DNA of 64,000 bases. Source: Clostridium paraputrificum (GTDB lineage: Bacteria > Bacillota > Clostridia > Clostridiales > Clostridiaceae). This document shows, piece after piece, positions 26,401-35,296 of the stretch (positions within the stretch are counted from its first letter, which is position 1; every line of letters starts with the position of its first letter). Location: NCBI RefSeq assembly GCF_900447045.1, contig NZ_UAWH01000005.1, positions 620,001 to 684,000 of the forward strand, written 5' to 3'. The notes beneath the pieces are model-generated. The model had not been told where the DNA came from, ran no database searches, and saw only the letters and a list, made by a program, of their open reading frames with translations. A program made the translations under genes and the position numbers.

Positions 26401-27720
26401 TTCTCCCCATGTCATGTTAGAGTTACCATTTATAATTTTATTATCTTCATCAATGCTTTCTCTGAAGTATTTAGAAAAGTCATTTACATTACCATTCTTA
26501 GGATTTGTCCAAGTATCAAATGCTTCATTTATAACTAAAAGTCCTAATTTATCACATATTTCAAGTAGCATTTCACTGGCAGGATTATGAGATACACGTA
26601 TTGCATTTGCACCCATTTCTTTCATAATGCGCATTTGACGTTCAACAGCATAATAGTTTGAGGCTGCTCCAAGAGCACCTTGGTCATGATGCATGCAAAC
26701 ACCTTGAAGTTTCATATTTTCACCATTTAGTGAGAAGCCTGTGTCTCTATCAAATGCATAATATCTAAATCCAAAATCAGTTAATGTAGTGTCTACAACT
26801 TTATTTTCAACTATAACTTCAGTTTTTACTTTATACATAGTAGGATTATCTACAGACCATAGAGTAGGCTTGTTCACTATAACAGTTTGTTCAAAATCAA
26901 CACTTGTATTAACTTGAACAACTTTTTTATCACTTACAGGGATGCTGACTTCTTTTCCATCCTTATTAATAATAGTAGTTTTAAGAGTTACCTCTGAATC
27001 AGAAAGAGACTCATTTTCTATAGTTGTTTTAACGTTTACATCAACGCTGCCAGACTTTTGATTTTCAAGCTTTGGAGTTGTAACAGTTGTACCTAAGTAC
27101 CCAACATGAATTGGATCAGTTACACTTAAAGTTACATCACGATAAATACCGCTACCTGAATACCATCTACTACTAGGAGTAGGGTTTGATACTTTTACAG
27201 ATATAACGTTTTCGGTGATGCCATCACAAATTAATTCATCAGTTATATCAAAAGCAAAGGCTGTATATCCATAATTATGAGAACCTAGTTTTTTACCATT
27301 TACATAAACTTCTGCATTCATGTAAATACCGTCAAAATTTAAGGTAAAGTCTTTTCCGTTAAATTTTTCGGGAACTACGAAATGTTTACGATACCATCCA
27401 GTACCTCCAAGTAAGAATCCGCTTTCTGCCTCCCCTTGTACTGTAAATTCATCTTCAATGCTCCAATCATGAGGAAGATTTAAAACTCTCCAAGACGAAT
27501 CATTAAAATTAGTTTCACTTGCACCTGAGGGGTTACCCTTAAAGAATTTCCAATTTTGATTGAATAGGGTTGAACGTTCTCCATCTTTGATGAAGCCTAC
27601 AGATACAGTTTCAGCTTCTTGGGTCTGTTTTGTTTGTGCAAATGCAGTTGTGGGAGATAATGAGAAAAGCATTCCTAAAGCAAGCACAAAAGAACATCTT
27701 TTTTTTGTACATGGTTTCAT
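23422..27720 (-). CDS. Surface-anchored GH2 beta-galactosidase, multidomain
   Basis: A 1432-residue exported enzyme expected to release terminal beta-galactose from glycans. Signal peptide (about 1-28), then GH2 jelly-roll (about 45-225), Ig-like domain (about 230-335) and TIM barrel (about 340-640). The acid/base Glu is E464 in WSIGNEVLEG and the nucleophile E550 in LYGSETSS. Ig-like and Big4-type modules follow (about 690-1070), then a discoidin-like domain (about 1080-1230), a cadherin-like sandwich (about 1240-1310), an InlB-type repeat (about 1315-1385), a Pro/Asn/Lys linker and a tail with TKTSD, a hydrophobic stretch and SSKKRKIK. GGAGGTTC precedes the ATG. It heads leftward away from the aldolase and glycosidase genes. 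Galactosidase is the common activity of this GH2 architecture; other beta-glycosides are possible. Confidence 0.88.
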   Translation of the reverse strand: MKPCTKKRCSFVLALGMLFSLSPTTAFAQTKQTQEAETVSVGFIKDGERSTLFNQNWKFFKGNPSGASETNFNDSSWRVLNLPHDWSIEDEFTVQGEAESGFLLGGTGWYRKHFVVPEKFNGKDFTLNFDGIYMNAEVYVNGKKLGSHNYGYTAFAFDITDELICDGITENVISVKVSNPTPSSRWYSGSGIYRDVTLSVTDPIHVGYLGTTVTTPKLENQKSGSVDVNVKTTIENESLSDSEVTLKTTIINKDGKEVSIPVSDKKVVQVNTSVDFEQTVIVNKPTLWSVDNPTMYKVKTEVIVENKVVDTTLTDFGFRYYAFDRDTGFSLNGENMKLQGVCMHHDQGALGAASNYYAVERQMRIMKEMGANAIRVSHNPASEMLLEICDKLGLLVINEAFDTWTNPKNGNVNDFSKYFRESIDEDNKIINGNSNMTWGEFEARTMVKSSKNSPSVIMWSIGNEVLEGIGGNSSDYTDIAQDIITWIKSEDSTRPVTIGDNRTKNGDSNANAISEVVNKNDGIVGFNYANENQFNTQRNNHPDWILYGSETSSAVHSRGYYKTKGIDHANNQISEYDNDSTKVGWGHSASNAWKYTIKNDYNAGEFVWTGFDYIGEPTPWNGVNPGQVNGGKGPAPKSSYFGIVDTAGFEKDIYYLYQSQWNKDVNTLHVLPTWNKEDIVIENGNVQVDVFTDAYKVELYLNGNKVGEATATEHVTPAGYKYQTFDNGSLYPSFNVAYAPGTLTAKAYDKQGNLITDTKGRNTVTTYSTPTTTKLSADKTTIASNEYDLSYITVDLVDENGNFASGASNTLNFKLEGNGKIVGIDNGNPVDTTSYKPTTDSTATRKAFSGKALVIVQSTKDTGSMNLTVSGEGLQEQSISITTENQASDDKYLESYDIVKNYYVNVGETPTLPKTVNGRFSDGTTSTFNIIWNNYDENQLNTPQIFKVTGTLEGTDVAVVVNVHVIGEIASIANLSTFTYAGTAPSLPKTVYGYYANGSKSEELAVNWDLDGVDFTKENTIVKVNGTVELLGKTYPVTASVRIVPALKAARNLAINNSENNDVPKLSQSCKSVSDNLNSINNGTTNNGSLEAERWTNWNERNLTEENGEPKGAYIQFDWKNKYKIDRLDMWLFTDNAFSRIPSKVEISYRDEDGNYKIVNHTNTTEVSYSVGETTYRLDEVINTDSIRIYMQQPEVGKCIGLTEVNVYEYVPQEILKTGNKLSSILLDGQELEGFNPETNEYTIDLEALPERVEAIANSDDNSSVTVLPISGNKSVIIVKAEDGSENIYTINYVLPKHDVIIETVEGGSVSGAGTYTKGDEATLVATANGGYKFVGWFDENGNLLSDKTTYTFIVNENIKLIPKFEKLKEPTPNPEPTNPNAPKPNKPNDTSKPSTSNPTKTSDPSNISTLAGILALAGGSLVLSSKKRKIK

Positions 27721-28096
27721 TTTAGAACCTCCTTATAGAAAAATAAAATATATAGATATTGCTTTTATTTCTAAGAAATAAGTAGCAATATACAAAACAA
27801 AATACAAATTTTATAAGTGGGTTTAGTGTTGTTATAAATGTAGAGATAAGTTTTATCAGTAAGTAGTGCATATGTTTGTGGATATATATTGAATTTATAT
27901 TTATAAAAATATTTTTAGATTAAAATTAAGATTAAAATTAAGATTAAAATTAATAGATGCTTAAATTATAAAATTTAAATTATATAAAGTACATACAAAA
28001 TTCTTTGATGTTAAAAAAGTAAATCGAAGAATTTTAATAGTTTTACAAAATAGGGGATAAAAACAAAAAGTGTAAAAGGTAAACTAATTTGTCCAT
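27721..28096. repeat. AT-rich divergent control region with 12-bp tandem repeats and an inverted repeat
   Basis: No gene. Three tandem copies of GATTAAAATTAA run from 27918 to 27953. A 13-bp inverted repeat with one G-U pair, AAAATTCTTTGAT (27997-28009) and ATCGAAGAATTTT (28023-28035), lies about 60 bp before the rightward promoter. It could be an operator or the terminator of an unseen transcript. Confidence 0.6.
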
Positions 28097-28124
28097 TTGA
28101 AAGGAAAAGAAGATGTGATATAAA
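28097..28124 (+). promoter_or_regulatory. Promoter of the aldolase-subunit gene
   Basis: TTGAAA at 28097-28102, 16 bp and TATAAA at 28119-28124. A similar TGTAAA-16-TATAAA pair precedes the GH84 gene at 35046. Confidence 0.6.
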
Positions 28125-28207
28125 TTATATCAAGAGGTATGGAAAAATATCCCTTGAATTTATTTGAAAGACAAGCTATAAGCTTTGTACTTAAAAAGGA
28201 GGTATAT

Positions 28208-29512
28208 ATGCATAAAATACAACAAATTATAAGTAATTACAAGAATGGAATACATGATGGGATAGTATCTGTATGTTGCTCAAATAAATTTGTAATTGAA
28301 GCAGCTATGGATAAGTTAAGAGATAAGGATATAGCACTACTAGTTGAAGCAACTGCAAATCAAGTAGATCAATTTGGTGGATATACAGGAATGAAACCAT
28401 CAGAATATAGAAGATTTATTTTAGAACTTTGTAAGAAAAATAATTTTCCAGAAGATAGGGTAGTATTAGGGGGAGATCACTTAGGTCCATTAACTTGGAG
28501 AGATATAGATCCAGAGCAAGCTATGGAAAATGCTAAGGAGTTAATAAGACAATATGTAATGGCTGGATTTACTAAAATTCATATAGATACAAGTATGAAG
28601 ATAAAGGGTGATTCAGAAAATAATGATTTTGGTGATGAAATAATAGCTGATAGGGCAGGTATATTATGTAGTGTGGCAGAAAGTGCTTATAAAGAATTGA
28701 TTAAAGAAAATAAGGATGCCATTCATCCTATTTATGTAATAGGAAGTGAAGTTCCAATACCTGGCGGTGCAGAAGGGGAAGAAGAGGGAATAAGTGTTAC
28801 AAAGGTTGAAAACTTCAAAACAACTATTGAAACATTTAAGGAAGCTTTTAAGAGGCATAATGTTGAGAGTGCATTTGATTATGTTGTGGCAGTAGTGGTA
28901 CAACCTGGGGTTGAGTTTAGTTCGGAAACTGTATGTGAATATGATAGGGAAAAAGCAAAAAAGTTATCTGAAGCTATTAAGGAATATGATTCTATATTAT
29001 TTGAAGCACATTCTACTGATTACCAAACTAAGTATGCTTTAAGAGAAATGGTTGAGGATGGATTTGTAATACTTAAAGTTGGTCCAGAATTAACATTTGG
29101 TTTTAGAGAAGGAGCTTTTGCATTAAATTGTATTGAAGAAGAGCTATTACAGTATAATGATAAATTCGAATTATCAAGATTTAGAGAAATACTAGATTTT
29201 GAAATGGTTAAAGATTCAAGGCAATGGGAAAAGCATTATGTTGGATCTGGTAGGAAAGTAAAGTTAGAAAGAAAGTATAGTTTGTCGGATAGATGTAGGT
29301 ATTATATGCCAAATGAAGAAGTTGATTTTGCTTTAAATAAGATGCTTGATAATCTATCAAAAGTGGACATTCCATTACCATTAATAAGTCAGTATCTTCC
29401 TAATCAATATAGGTTAATTAGAGAGGGCAAATTGGAGAATACTCCTATAGAGCTATTAAAAAGCAAAATAGGAGAATACATTGATGATTATTTATATGCA
29501 ATCAGGAAGTAG
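28208..29512 (+). CDS. D-tagatose-1,6-bisphosphate aldolase subunit GatZ/KbaZ-like
   Basis: A 434-residue TIM-barrel-type protein. In enterobacteria GatZ and KbaZ stabilise and activate the catalytic class II aldolases GatY and KbaY, which split tagatose-1,6-bisphosphate in galactitol, GalNAc and galactosamine catabolism. Conserved stretches include VEATANQVDQFGGYTGM, LGGDHLGP, GFTKIHIDTSM, GSEVPIPGGA, FEAHSTDYQ and LKVGPELTFGFREGAF. AAAAGGAGG precedes the ATG at 28208; the in-frame ATG at 28139 lacks a site. No GatY/KbaY partner is in the window. It lies between genes for enzymes expected to release galactose and GalNAc, so a role in their breakdown is plausible. Whether it is catalytic alone is unknown. 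Confidence 0.88.
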   Translation: MHKIQQIISNYKNGIHDGIVSVCCSNKFVIEAAMDKLRDKDIALLVEATANQVDQFGGYTGMKPSEYRRFILELCKKNNFPEDRVVLGGDHLGPLTWRDIDPEQAMENAKELIRQYVMAGFTKIHIDTSMKIKGDSENNDFGDEIIADRAGILCSVAESAYKELIKENKDAIHPIYVIGSEVPIPGGAEGEEEGISVTKVENFKTTIETFKEAFKRHNVESAFDYVVAVVVQPGVEFSSETVCEYDREKAKKLSEAIKEYDSILFEAHSTDYQTKYALREMVEDGFVILKVGPELTFGFREGAFALNCIEEELLQYNDKFELSRFREILDFEMVKDSRQWEKHYVGSGRKVKLERKYSLSDRCRYYMPNEEVDFALNKMLDNLSKVDIPLPLISQYLPNQYRLIREGKLENTPIELLKSKIGEYIDDYLYAIRK

Positions 29513-29544
29513 AAAGAAGACTTTTTGATAGGAGCTTATGTCTA

Positions 29545-29590
29545 AAACATATATAATACTAATCTTTTAAAGCTAGTATTATATATGTTT
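29545..29590. terminator. 17-bp perfect hairpin after the aldolase-subunit gene
   Basis: AAACATATATAATACTA and TAGTATTATATATGTTT with a 12-base loop. The stem ends in GTTT followed by A, so termination may be weak. It also separates this gene from the GH31 gene. Confidence 0.5.
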
Positions 29591-29654
29591 AAAATACATG
29601 AAATTAAGGGGGGAGGCTTAGGTATTAGAATATAAAATTAAGGAGGAGGTTTAT

Positions 29655-32600
29655 GTGTTAAAAAGAAAAAATAAGTATGACTTTTTAAAGAGACTTGCAG
29701 GATTATGTTTACCAATATGTATGGCTGTAACACTTGTTCCACCAAGTATCGTATCTGCTGCTAGTAATAGTGAAACAATTGCGTTATTAGAATCAGAAAT
29801 ATCACGATTGGGGCTAGAGTCTATAGGAAAAGTTACTGAAATTAAAAAGGACAAGGATGTAGTAAACATTAGATTGTCTACAGGAGAGTCTATAAGAATT
29901 AACTTCTTAGAGGATAATGTATTTAGATTATACATGGATCCAAAAGGGGAATTCCAAGAGTATCCAACGCCTAATGCAGAAGACCATACTACAAAAATAA
30001 TTGATAAAGAGTTAGATGAGTATAAGTCTGAATATGGAGTTATTGATGTAAATGTTGATGATTCTGATAGTAAGGTTTATAAAATATCTACAAATTCAAT
30101 TGAATTAAGAATAGATAAAGAAACATCTATTATGGAACTATATGATAAGGTAAATGATAAAGTTGTTTGGTCAGAAGCAAAACCACTTATGTATTCTGAT
30201 AAAAAAACAGTACAAACATTAAAAACTAAGAATGAGGAGTATTTCTATGGTGGAGGACAACAAAATGGTTATTTCTCTCATAAGAATACTTCAATAAATA
30301 TTGCAATTGGAGGAGGATGGGATGCAGGTGCAGCATCAAGTCCATCACCATTTTATATAAGTACTGAAGGGTATGGAGTAATGCGTAATACTTTTAAGCC
30401 TGGAAAGTATGATTTTTTTGAAGAAGCAACTTTATCGCATGATGAAGGAAGATTTGATGCATACTATTTTGTAGGGGGGAATGTACCAAATGTAATTGAA
30501 AGTTATACAGAGCTTACAGGAAGACCAGCAATGATGCCTGAGTATGGATTTTATTTAGGACATGCAGATTGTTTTAATGGTAAGCATAATGGACTTGGAG
30601 ATAACAGAGAACTTTTAGGTAAAGGATTAGATACACTTAAGAGTTATGGTACAAACGATATGCCTCTTGGATGGTTCTTACCAAATGATGGCTATGGCTG
30701 TGGCTATGGTGGCTTAGATAATTTAGAAAAGTTTGTGAATGCTGCTAAAGAGGAAAACGTTAACGTAGGATTATGGACTCAAAGTAATTTATATCCAGAT
30801 GAAAGCTTACCAGAAGATAGTCCATTACGTCGTGACTTAGATGGTGAAGTAAAAGCTGGTATTAGAGCAATAAAAACAGATGTTGCATGGGTTGGCCATG
30901 GTTATTCAATGGCTTTAAATGCAACAAGGCAAGCAGCTGAAGGTATTGAGAAAGAAGAGAATTCAGGTGGAGCACGTCCATTTGTAATTTCATTAGATGG
31001 ATGGGCAGGAACTCAAAGATATGCAGGATTATGGTCTGGAGACCAGTATGGAGGAAATTGGGAATACATTAGAATGCACATTCCAACTTATATTGGTGCT
31101 GGATTATCAGGAAACCCTAACGTAGGATCAGATATGGATGGAATATTTGGAGGAGCACCAGTAATTCAAACACGTGATTTCCAATGGAAAGCGTTTACGC
31201 CTATACAAATTGATATGGATGGATGGGCAGGAACTAGTAACAAGAAGACTCCTTGGAACTATGGAGAACCATATGCATCAATTAATAGAATGTATTTAAA
31301 ATTAAAGGCAGAAATGATGCCATATATTTATACAAATGCAGCTGAATCATCAAAAACTGGATTACCTATGGTAAGAGCTATGATGTTAGAATATCCAGAT
31401 GATCCATATACTTACGGTACTCAAACACAATACCAATACATGTGGGGACCCAATTTATTAGTTGCTCCTGTATATAACGAAGAAGATAACAATAATAATG
31501 TAAGAAATGGAATATATCTTCCTGATGAAGATCAAATTTGGATTGATTATTTTACTGGAGAACAATACAAAGGTGGACAAGTAATTAATAATTTTGATGC
31601 TCCACTATGGAAAGCACCTGTATTTGTTAAGAACGGTGCAATAATTCCTATGGCTCCAGAAAACAATTCAATTAATGAACTTGATGGTTCTGAAAATAGA
31701 ATATTTGATGTGTATCCATCAGGATCTACAGAATTTACTATGTATGAAGATGATGGAAAAACAATTGATTATAAGGAAGGGAAGAACACAACAACAAAAG
31801 TTACCTCAGAAGTTGCAGGAAACTCAGTAAAGGTTATTGTAAATAGAGCAGAGGGCCAAGGATATGAAGGAATGGTTGCTAATAGAGGTACAGAAGTAAT
31901 AATAAATACTCGTAAGGCACCAGAAAAAGTTACTGTAAAAGTTGGAGGGAAAAATGTAGAATTAACTCCAGTTACATCTGAAGAAGCTTATAATAATGGA
32001 GAAAATGTATACTTCTATAATGAAAAACCAAACTTAAATAAATATTCAACAGAAGGTTCAGAATTTGCTAAACAAGAAATTATAACTTCTCCGAAGTTGT
32101 ATGTTAAAGTTGGTAAAACAGATATAACTAAGAATTCAGTGGAAGTAAATGTAGATGGGTTTGATAATACTCAAATAAAAGAAGAAGTTGATTCAGAAAT
32201 ACCATCAGTACCAACTAATTTAGTGGCTCAAGATGAAAATATTACTGATACTGCTATAACATTAAATTGGAATAAAGTTAATGGAGAAAATGTTTCATAT
32301 GACTTAATGATAGATGGAACTATTTATAGTAATATTTTTAGCAATACTAATGGCGAAGAACCTTTCTTTACACATAAGGATTTAACTCAAGATACAGCCC
32401 ATACTTATAGAGTAAGAGCTACAAATACTAAGGGTTCATCTGAGTGGAGTAAAGAATTAACAGTAAAAACAAAGCTAGATAGGTATAGAAATGTTCCTAA
32501 AAATATGACTGCAACTGCAGATAGTTATCAGCCAGGAAGTGGTCCTGAAAATGCTGTTGATGGAAAGGATAATACTCAATGGCATACAGAATGGGGAACT

Positions 32601-34877
32601 GGAAATGTCTTACCTCATACATTTACTATTGATATGAAGTTAGCATATCAATTAGATAAATTTGAGTATACACCAAGACAAGATTCAGGTAATGGAACTA
32701 TTACAAAGTATGATTTAGATGTAAGTTTAGATGGAAAAACTTATGTAAATATAGTTAAAGATGGCAAGTGGGATAGAAGTGCAGATGTGAAAACAGTTGA
32801 TTTTGGTAAGAATGTGTATGCTAGATATATAAAACTAACTATAAAAGAAGCTGTAGGTGGTTTTGGTAGTGCTCAAGAATTTAGACCTTACATGGTAGAT
32901 GGAACAAAAGGTCAAGTTGTTGGCGAAAATATACCAAATGGCGTAATTGATGATGATGACTTAACCTTTTTTGCAAGTTATATGGGTGTTAATAAGGAGG
33001 ATACAGCATGGGATCAAGTATCTAAGGTTGATATAAACTACAATGGTGTAATAGATGCTTATGACCTAGCTTATGTAGCAGGACAACTTGGAGAGTCTCC
33101 ATTAGTACCAACAGGTATTGAAATGAAGGGAGTATTAAATATAAAACCAAGTAAAAAGGAATTAAAATCAGGGGAAGAGTTTACTATAGAAGTAATAGGA
33201 CAAGGATTACAAGATATTAATGCATTTAACTTGGAAATGATTTTAGATCCTCATAAGTATGAAGTTGTAAAAGAATGTAATGCAGACGGAACTTGTGGAA
33301 CAACTGTTGTTAGTCCAACAGAAGCAACAGATAATATGCTTAATTACTCAATACTTGCAGGAGTAGGAAAGCCACAACAACGTATATTTGCAGCCTTCTC
33401 AAATAAAGGAAATGGAAAAACTTTAAATGGAAGTAATGTATTAGCTAAGATTAAGTTAAAAGCTAAACAAGATATTACTTTTGATATGGAAATTTCAGAC
33501 TCCTTATTGGTAGACACAAGCTTTAATGTTATCACTAAGAAAGGAATTGTATTAGATCCAGATACTGAGATTCCAGAAGAAAAGCCAGAATATATAAAAT
33601 TGACTAATGAAGATATGACTGTTTCTGGTGATGGAAGTATGATGCAAGGTGGAGATGCTGCATTTGAAAAGCTTATTGATGGAGTAGTTAGTGAAGACTC
33701 TTTAGCAGAACTTATATGGAACAATACAGAAGAGAGTGGTAAGAAACTACCTTTATCAGTAGATTTTAAATTTAATAAGCCACAATCAATTAGTAATATT
33801 ACAGTATTTAATAGACCACAGTATACAAATGGTAAAATTAAAAAGTTATCTATAAAAGGATTTGGTATTGATGGAACTGAATATGATTTAGGAACAAAGA
33901 CAGTAGAGCCAAATGAAGCTTATGTTAAATTCGATATAGATCCAATAAATGAATTAAGCAAGGTTCAAGTAGTATTTGAAGAATCCCATAGTGGTCCATT
34001 AATGCTATCTGTAGCAGAAGTTGAATTTATTGCTAAGACAAATAATGAACCAGAAAAACCAAGTGTTGATAAAACAGCTCTTGAAAATAAGATAAAAGAA
34101 GCAGAAGCTATAGACTTAAGTAAATATACAGATGAAACTGTAAATGTATTTAAGGAAAAATTGAATGATGCAAAAGCTGTAAGAGATAATGCTACTGCAA
34201 CACAAGAAGCTGTAAATAATGCATTAAAAGCATTAAATGATTCAATATCAGGTCTTAAAGAAAGACCAGTAGAACCAAGTGTTGATAAAACAGCTCTTGA
34301 AAATAAGATAAAAGAAGCAGAAGCTATAGACTTAAGTAAATATACAGATGAAACTGTAAATGTATTTAAGGAAAAGTTAAATGATGCAAAAGCTGTAAGA
34401 GATGATGCAAAGGCAACACAAGAAGCTGTAAATAATGCATTACAGTCACTAAATGACTCAATAGCAGGCCTTGAAGAAAAGCCAGTAGAGCCAAGTGTTG
34501 ATAAAACAGCTCTTGAAAATAAGATAAAAGAAGCAGAAGCTATAGACTTAAGTAAATATACAGATGAAACTGTAAATGAATTTAGTGAAAAGTTATCAAT
34601 AGCAAAAGAGGTTTTAGCCAATGTGGCTTCAACTCAAGATGAAGTTAACAAAGCTTTAGAGGATTTAAATAAAGCAATTGATAATTTAGAGGTTAAAGAA
34701 GAGTCAGCTAAGCCTTCAAATCCATCAAAACCTTCAAATCCATCAGGGGATAATAGTGATGGTGAAACTGTTAAGACTGGTGATACACAAGGAAGTAAAA
34801 TACTTTTATTTGGATCATTAGCTGTAATTGCAGGAATAGCTGGTGTATATTTTAGAAAGAAAAAGATAGTGGAATAG
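29655..34877 (+). CDS. Surface-anchored GH31 glycosidase, probable alpha-N-acetylgalactosaminidase
   Basis: A 1740-residue exported enzyme. Signal peptide (about 1-36), GH31 N-domain and barrel (to about 740) with nucleophile D409 in AIKTDVAWVG and acid/base D493 in GSDMDGIFGG. These motifs match the GH31 subgroup shown in gut bacteria to remove alpha-GalNAc from mucin-type glycans. Then FN3 (about 846-940), CBM32/F5-8C (about 945-1085), paired dockerin repeats (about 1090-1150), a cohesin-like domain (about 1155-1300), a second discoidin-like domain (about 1315-1460), three FIVAR repeats (1469-1684) and a sorting tail with VKTGDTQG, a hydrophobic segment and RKKKIVE. GTG start behind AGGAGGAGG; the ATG two bases earlier hits a stop. 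Exact specificity needs assay. Confidence 0.85.
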   Translation: MLKRKNKYDFLKRLAGLCLPICMAVTLVPPSIVSAASNSETIALLESEISRLGLESIGKVTEIKKDKDVVNIRLSTGESIRINFLEDNVFRLYMDPKGEFQEYPTPNAEDHTTKIIDKELDEYKSEYGVIDVNVDDSDSKVYKISTNSIELRIDKETSIMELYDKVNDKVVWSEAKPLMYSDKKTVQTLKTKNEEYFYGGGQQNGYFSHKNTSINIAIGGGWDAGAASSPSPFYISTEGYGVMRNTFKPGKYDFFEEATLSHDEGRFDAYYFVGGNVPNVIESYTELTGRPAMMPEYGFYLGHADCFNGKHNGLGDNRELLGKGLDTLKSYGTNDMPLGWFLPNDGYGCGYGGLDNLEKFVNAAKEENVNVGLWTQSNLYPDESLPEDSPLRRDLDGEVKAGIRAIKTDVAWVGHGYSMALNATRQAAEGIEKEENSGGARPFVISLDGWAGTQRYAGLWSGDQYGGNWEYIRMHIPTYIGAGLSGNPNVGSDMDGIFGGAPVIQTRDFQWKAFTPIQIDMDGWAGTSNKKTPWNYGEPYASINRMYLKLKAEMMPYIYTNAAESSKTGLPMVRAMMLEYPDDPYTYGTQTQYQYMWGPNLLVAPVYNEEDNNNNVRNGIYLPDEDQIWIDYFTGEQYKGGQVINNFDAPLWKAPVFVKNGAIIPMAPENNSINELDGSENRIFDVYPSGSTEFTMYEDDGKTIDYKEGKNTTTKVTSEVAGNSVKVIVNRAEGQGYEGMVANRGTEVIINTRKAPEKVTVKVGGKNVELTPVTSEEAYNNGENVYFYNEKPNLNKYSTEGSEFAKQEIITSPKLYVKVGKTDITKNSVEVNVDGFDNTQIKEEVDSEIPSVPTNLVAQDENITDTAITLNWNKVNGENVSYDLMIDGTIYSNIFSNTNGEEPFFTHKDLTQDTAHTYRVRATNTKGSSEWSKELTVKTKLDRYRNVPKNMTATADSYQPGSGPENAVDGKDNTQWHTEWGTGNVLPHTFTIDMKLAYQLDKFEYTPRQDSGNGTITKYDLDVSLDGKTYVNIVKDGKWDRSADVKTVDFGKNVYARYIKLTIKEAVGGFGSAQEFRPYMVDGTKGQVVGENIPNGVIDDDDLTFFASYMGVNKEDTAWDQVSKVDINYNGVIDAYDLAYVAGQLGESPLVPTGIEMKGVLNIKPSKKELKSGEEFTIEVIGQGLQDINAFNLEMILDPHKYEVVKECNADGTCGTTVVSPTEATDNMLNYSILAGVGKPQQRIFAAFSNKGNGKTLNGSNVLAKIKLKAKQDITFDMEISDSLLVDTSFNVITKKGIVLDPDTEIPEEKPEYIKLTNEDMTVSGDGSMMQGGDAAFEKLIDGVVSEDSLAELIWNNTEESGKKLPLSVDFKFNKPQSISNITVFNRPQYTNGKIKKLSIKGFGIDGTEYDLGTKTVEPNEAYVKFDIDPINELSKVQVVFEESHSGPLMLSVAEVEFIAKTNNEPEKPSVDKTALENKIKEAEAIDLSKYTDETVNVFKEKLNDAKAVRDNATATQEAVNNALKALNDSISGLKERPVEPSVDKTALENKIKEAEAIDLSKYTDETVNVFKEKLNDAKAVRDDAKATQEAVNNALQSLNDSIAGLEEKPVEPSVDKTALENKIKEAEAIDLSKYTDETVNEFSEKLSIAKEVLANVASTQDEVNKALEDLNKAIDNLEVKEESAKPSNPSKPSNPSGDNSDGETVKTGDTQGSKILLFGSLAVIAGIAGVYFRKKKIVE
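34059..34706 (+). repeat. Three tandem 216-bp FIVAR repeats
   Basis: Units begin with CCAAGTGTTGATAAAACAGC at 34059, 34275 and 34491, an exact 216-bp (72-codon) period. The first 80 or so bases are nearly identical in all three; copy 3 diverges in its second half. FIVAR domains are thin helical spacers or contact modules in clostridial surface glycosidases. Near-identity at DNA level suggests recent duplication or gene conversion. Confidence 0.92.
34722..34821 (+). repeat. 100-bp perfect direct repeat, copy 1 (wall-anchor segment)
   Basis: Bases 34722-34821 in the GH31 gene are identical to 39791-39890 in the GH84 gene. They encode the Pro/Ser linker, the VKTGDTQG sorting motif and the first half of the membrane stretch. 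Confidence 0.93.
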
Positions 34878-34924
34878 GAAAACTTCTTTAAATAAATGAT
34901 CCTTGAATAAGAAGTTATAGAAAA

Positions 34925-34967
34925 GAGCTTCCTTATAATAAAAGAATTATAAGGAGGTTCTTTTTAT
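34925..34967 (+). terminator. Terminator after the GH31 gene
   Basis: GAGCTTCCTTATAAT pairs with ATTATAAGGAGGTTC (one or two G-U or mismatched pairs), followed by CTTTTT. Confidence 0.8.
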
Positions 34968-35045
34968 TAAGAGAAGGTATATGATTTTATAGTATTGAAT
35001 ATTTGTCCAAAATAAAAAGTATAAAATTTTAACTTATTTATGCAA

Positions 35046-35073
35046 TGTAAAAAAATCCCATGTATGATATAAA
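35046..35073 (+). promoter_or_regulatory. Promoter of the GH84 gene
   Basis: TGTAAA at 35046-35051, 16 bp, TATAAA at 35068-35073. It implies an unusually long leader of about 215 nt, which holds two small hairpins (AATACTA/TAGTATT near 35120 and AGTAAG/CTTACT near 35209) and no convincing gene. Confidence 0.5.
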
Positions 35074-35296
35074 TTTTATTATAGGTATTATACAAATAAA
35101 CTATGCCTAAATACTTAACAAATACTACTTCTTAAAGATAGTATTGTCTAAGAGTAAAATATATAGGAATAAGGAGGTGTTGATTTTAAGAAGAAAAAAC
35201 AATGTTAAAGTAAGAGTCTTACTCTATGATACAAGTACAATCAGGTATTGAGATTAAAGTAAACCCATAAAAATAAAAAGAAAGGAGAAGAGTGGT

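Noticed and set aside
27918-27953. CRISPR-like tandem repeats
   Set aside because: Only three 12-bp AT-rich units with no spacers and no cas genes nearby.
33965-34621. A 218-codon minus-strand open frame opposite the FIVAR repeats
   Set aside because: It is periodic with the same 216-bp unit, is a mirror of the plus-strand coding bias and has no ribosome site; the plus strand encodes clear FIVAR domains.
35170-35253. A possible 23-codon leader peptide after AAGGAGGTG before the GH84 gene
   Set aside because: The only start (TTG) is two bases from the ribosome site, too close, and no regulatory structure depends on it.
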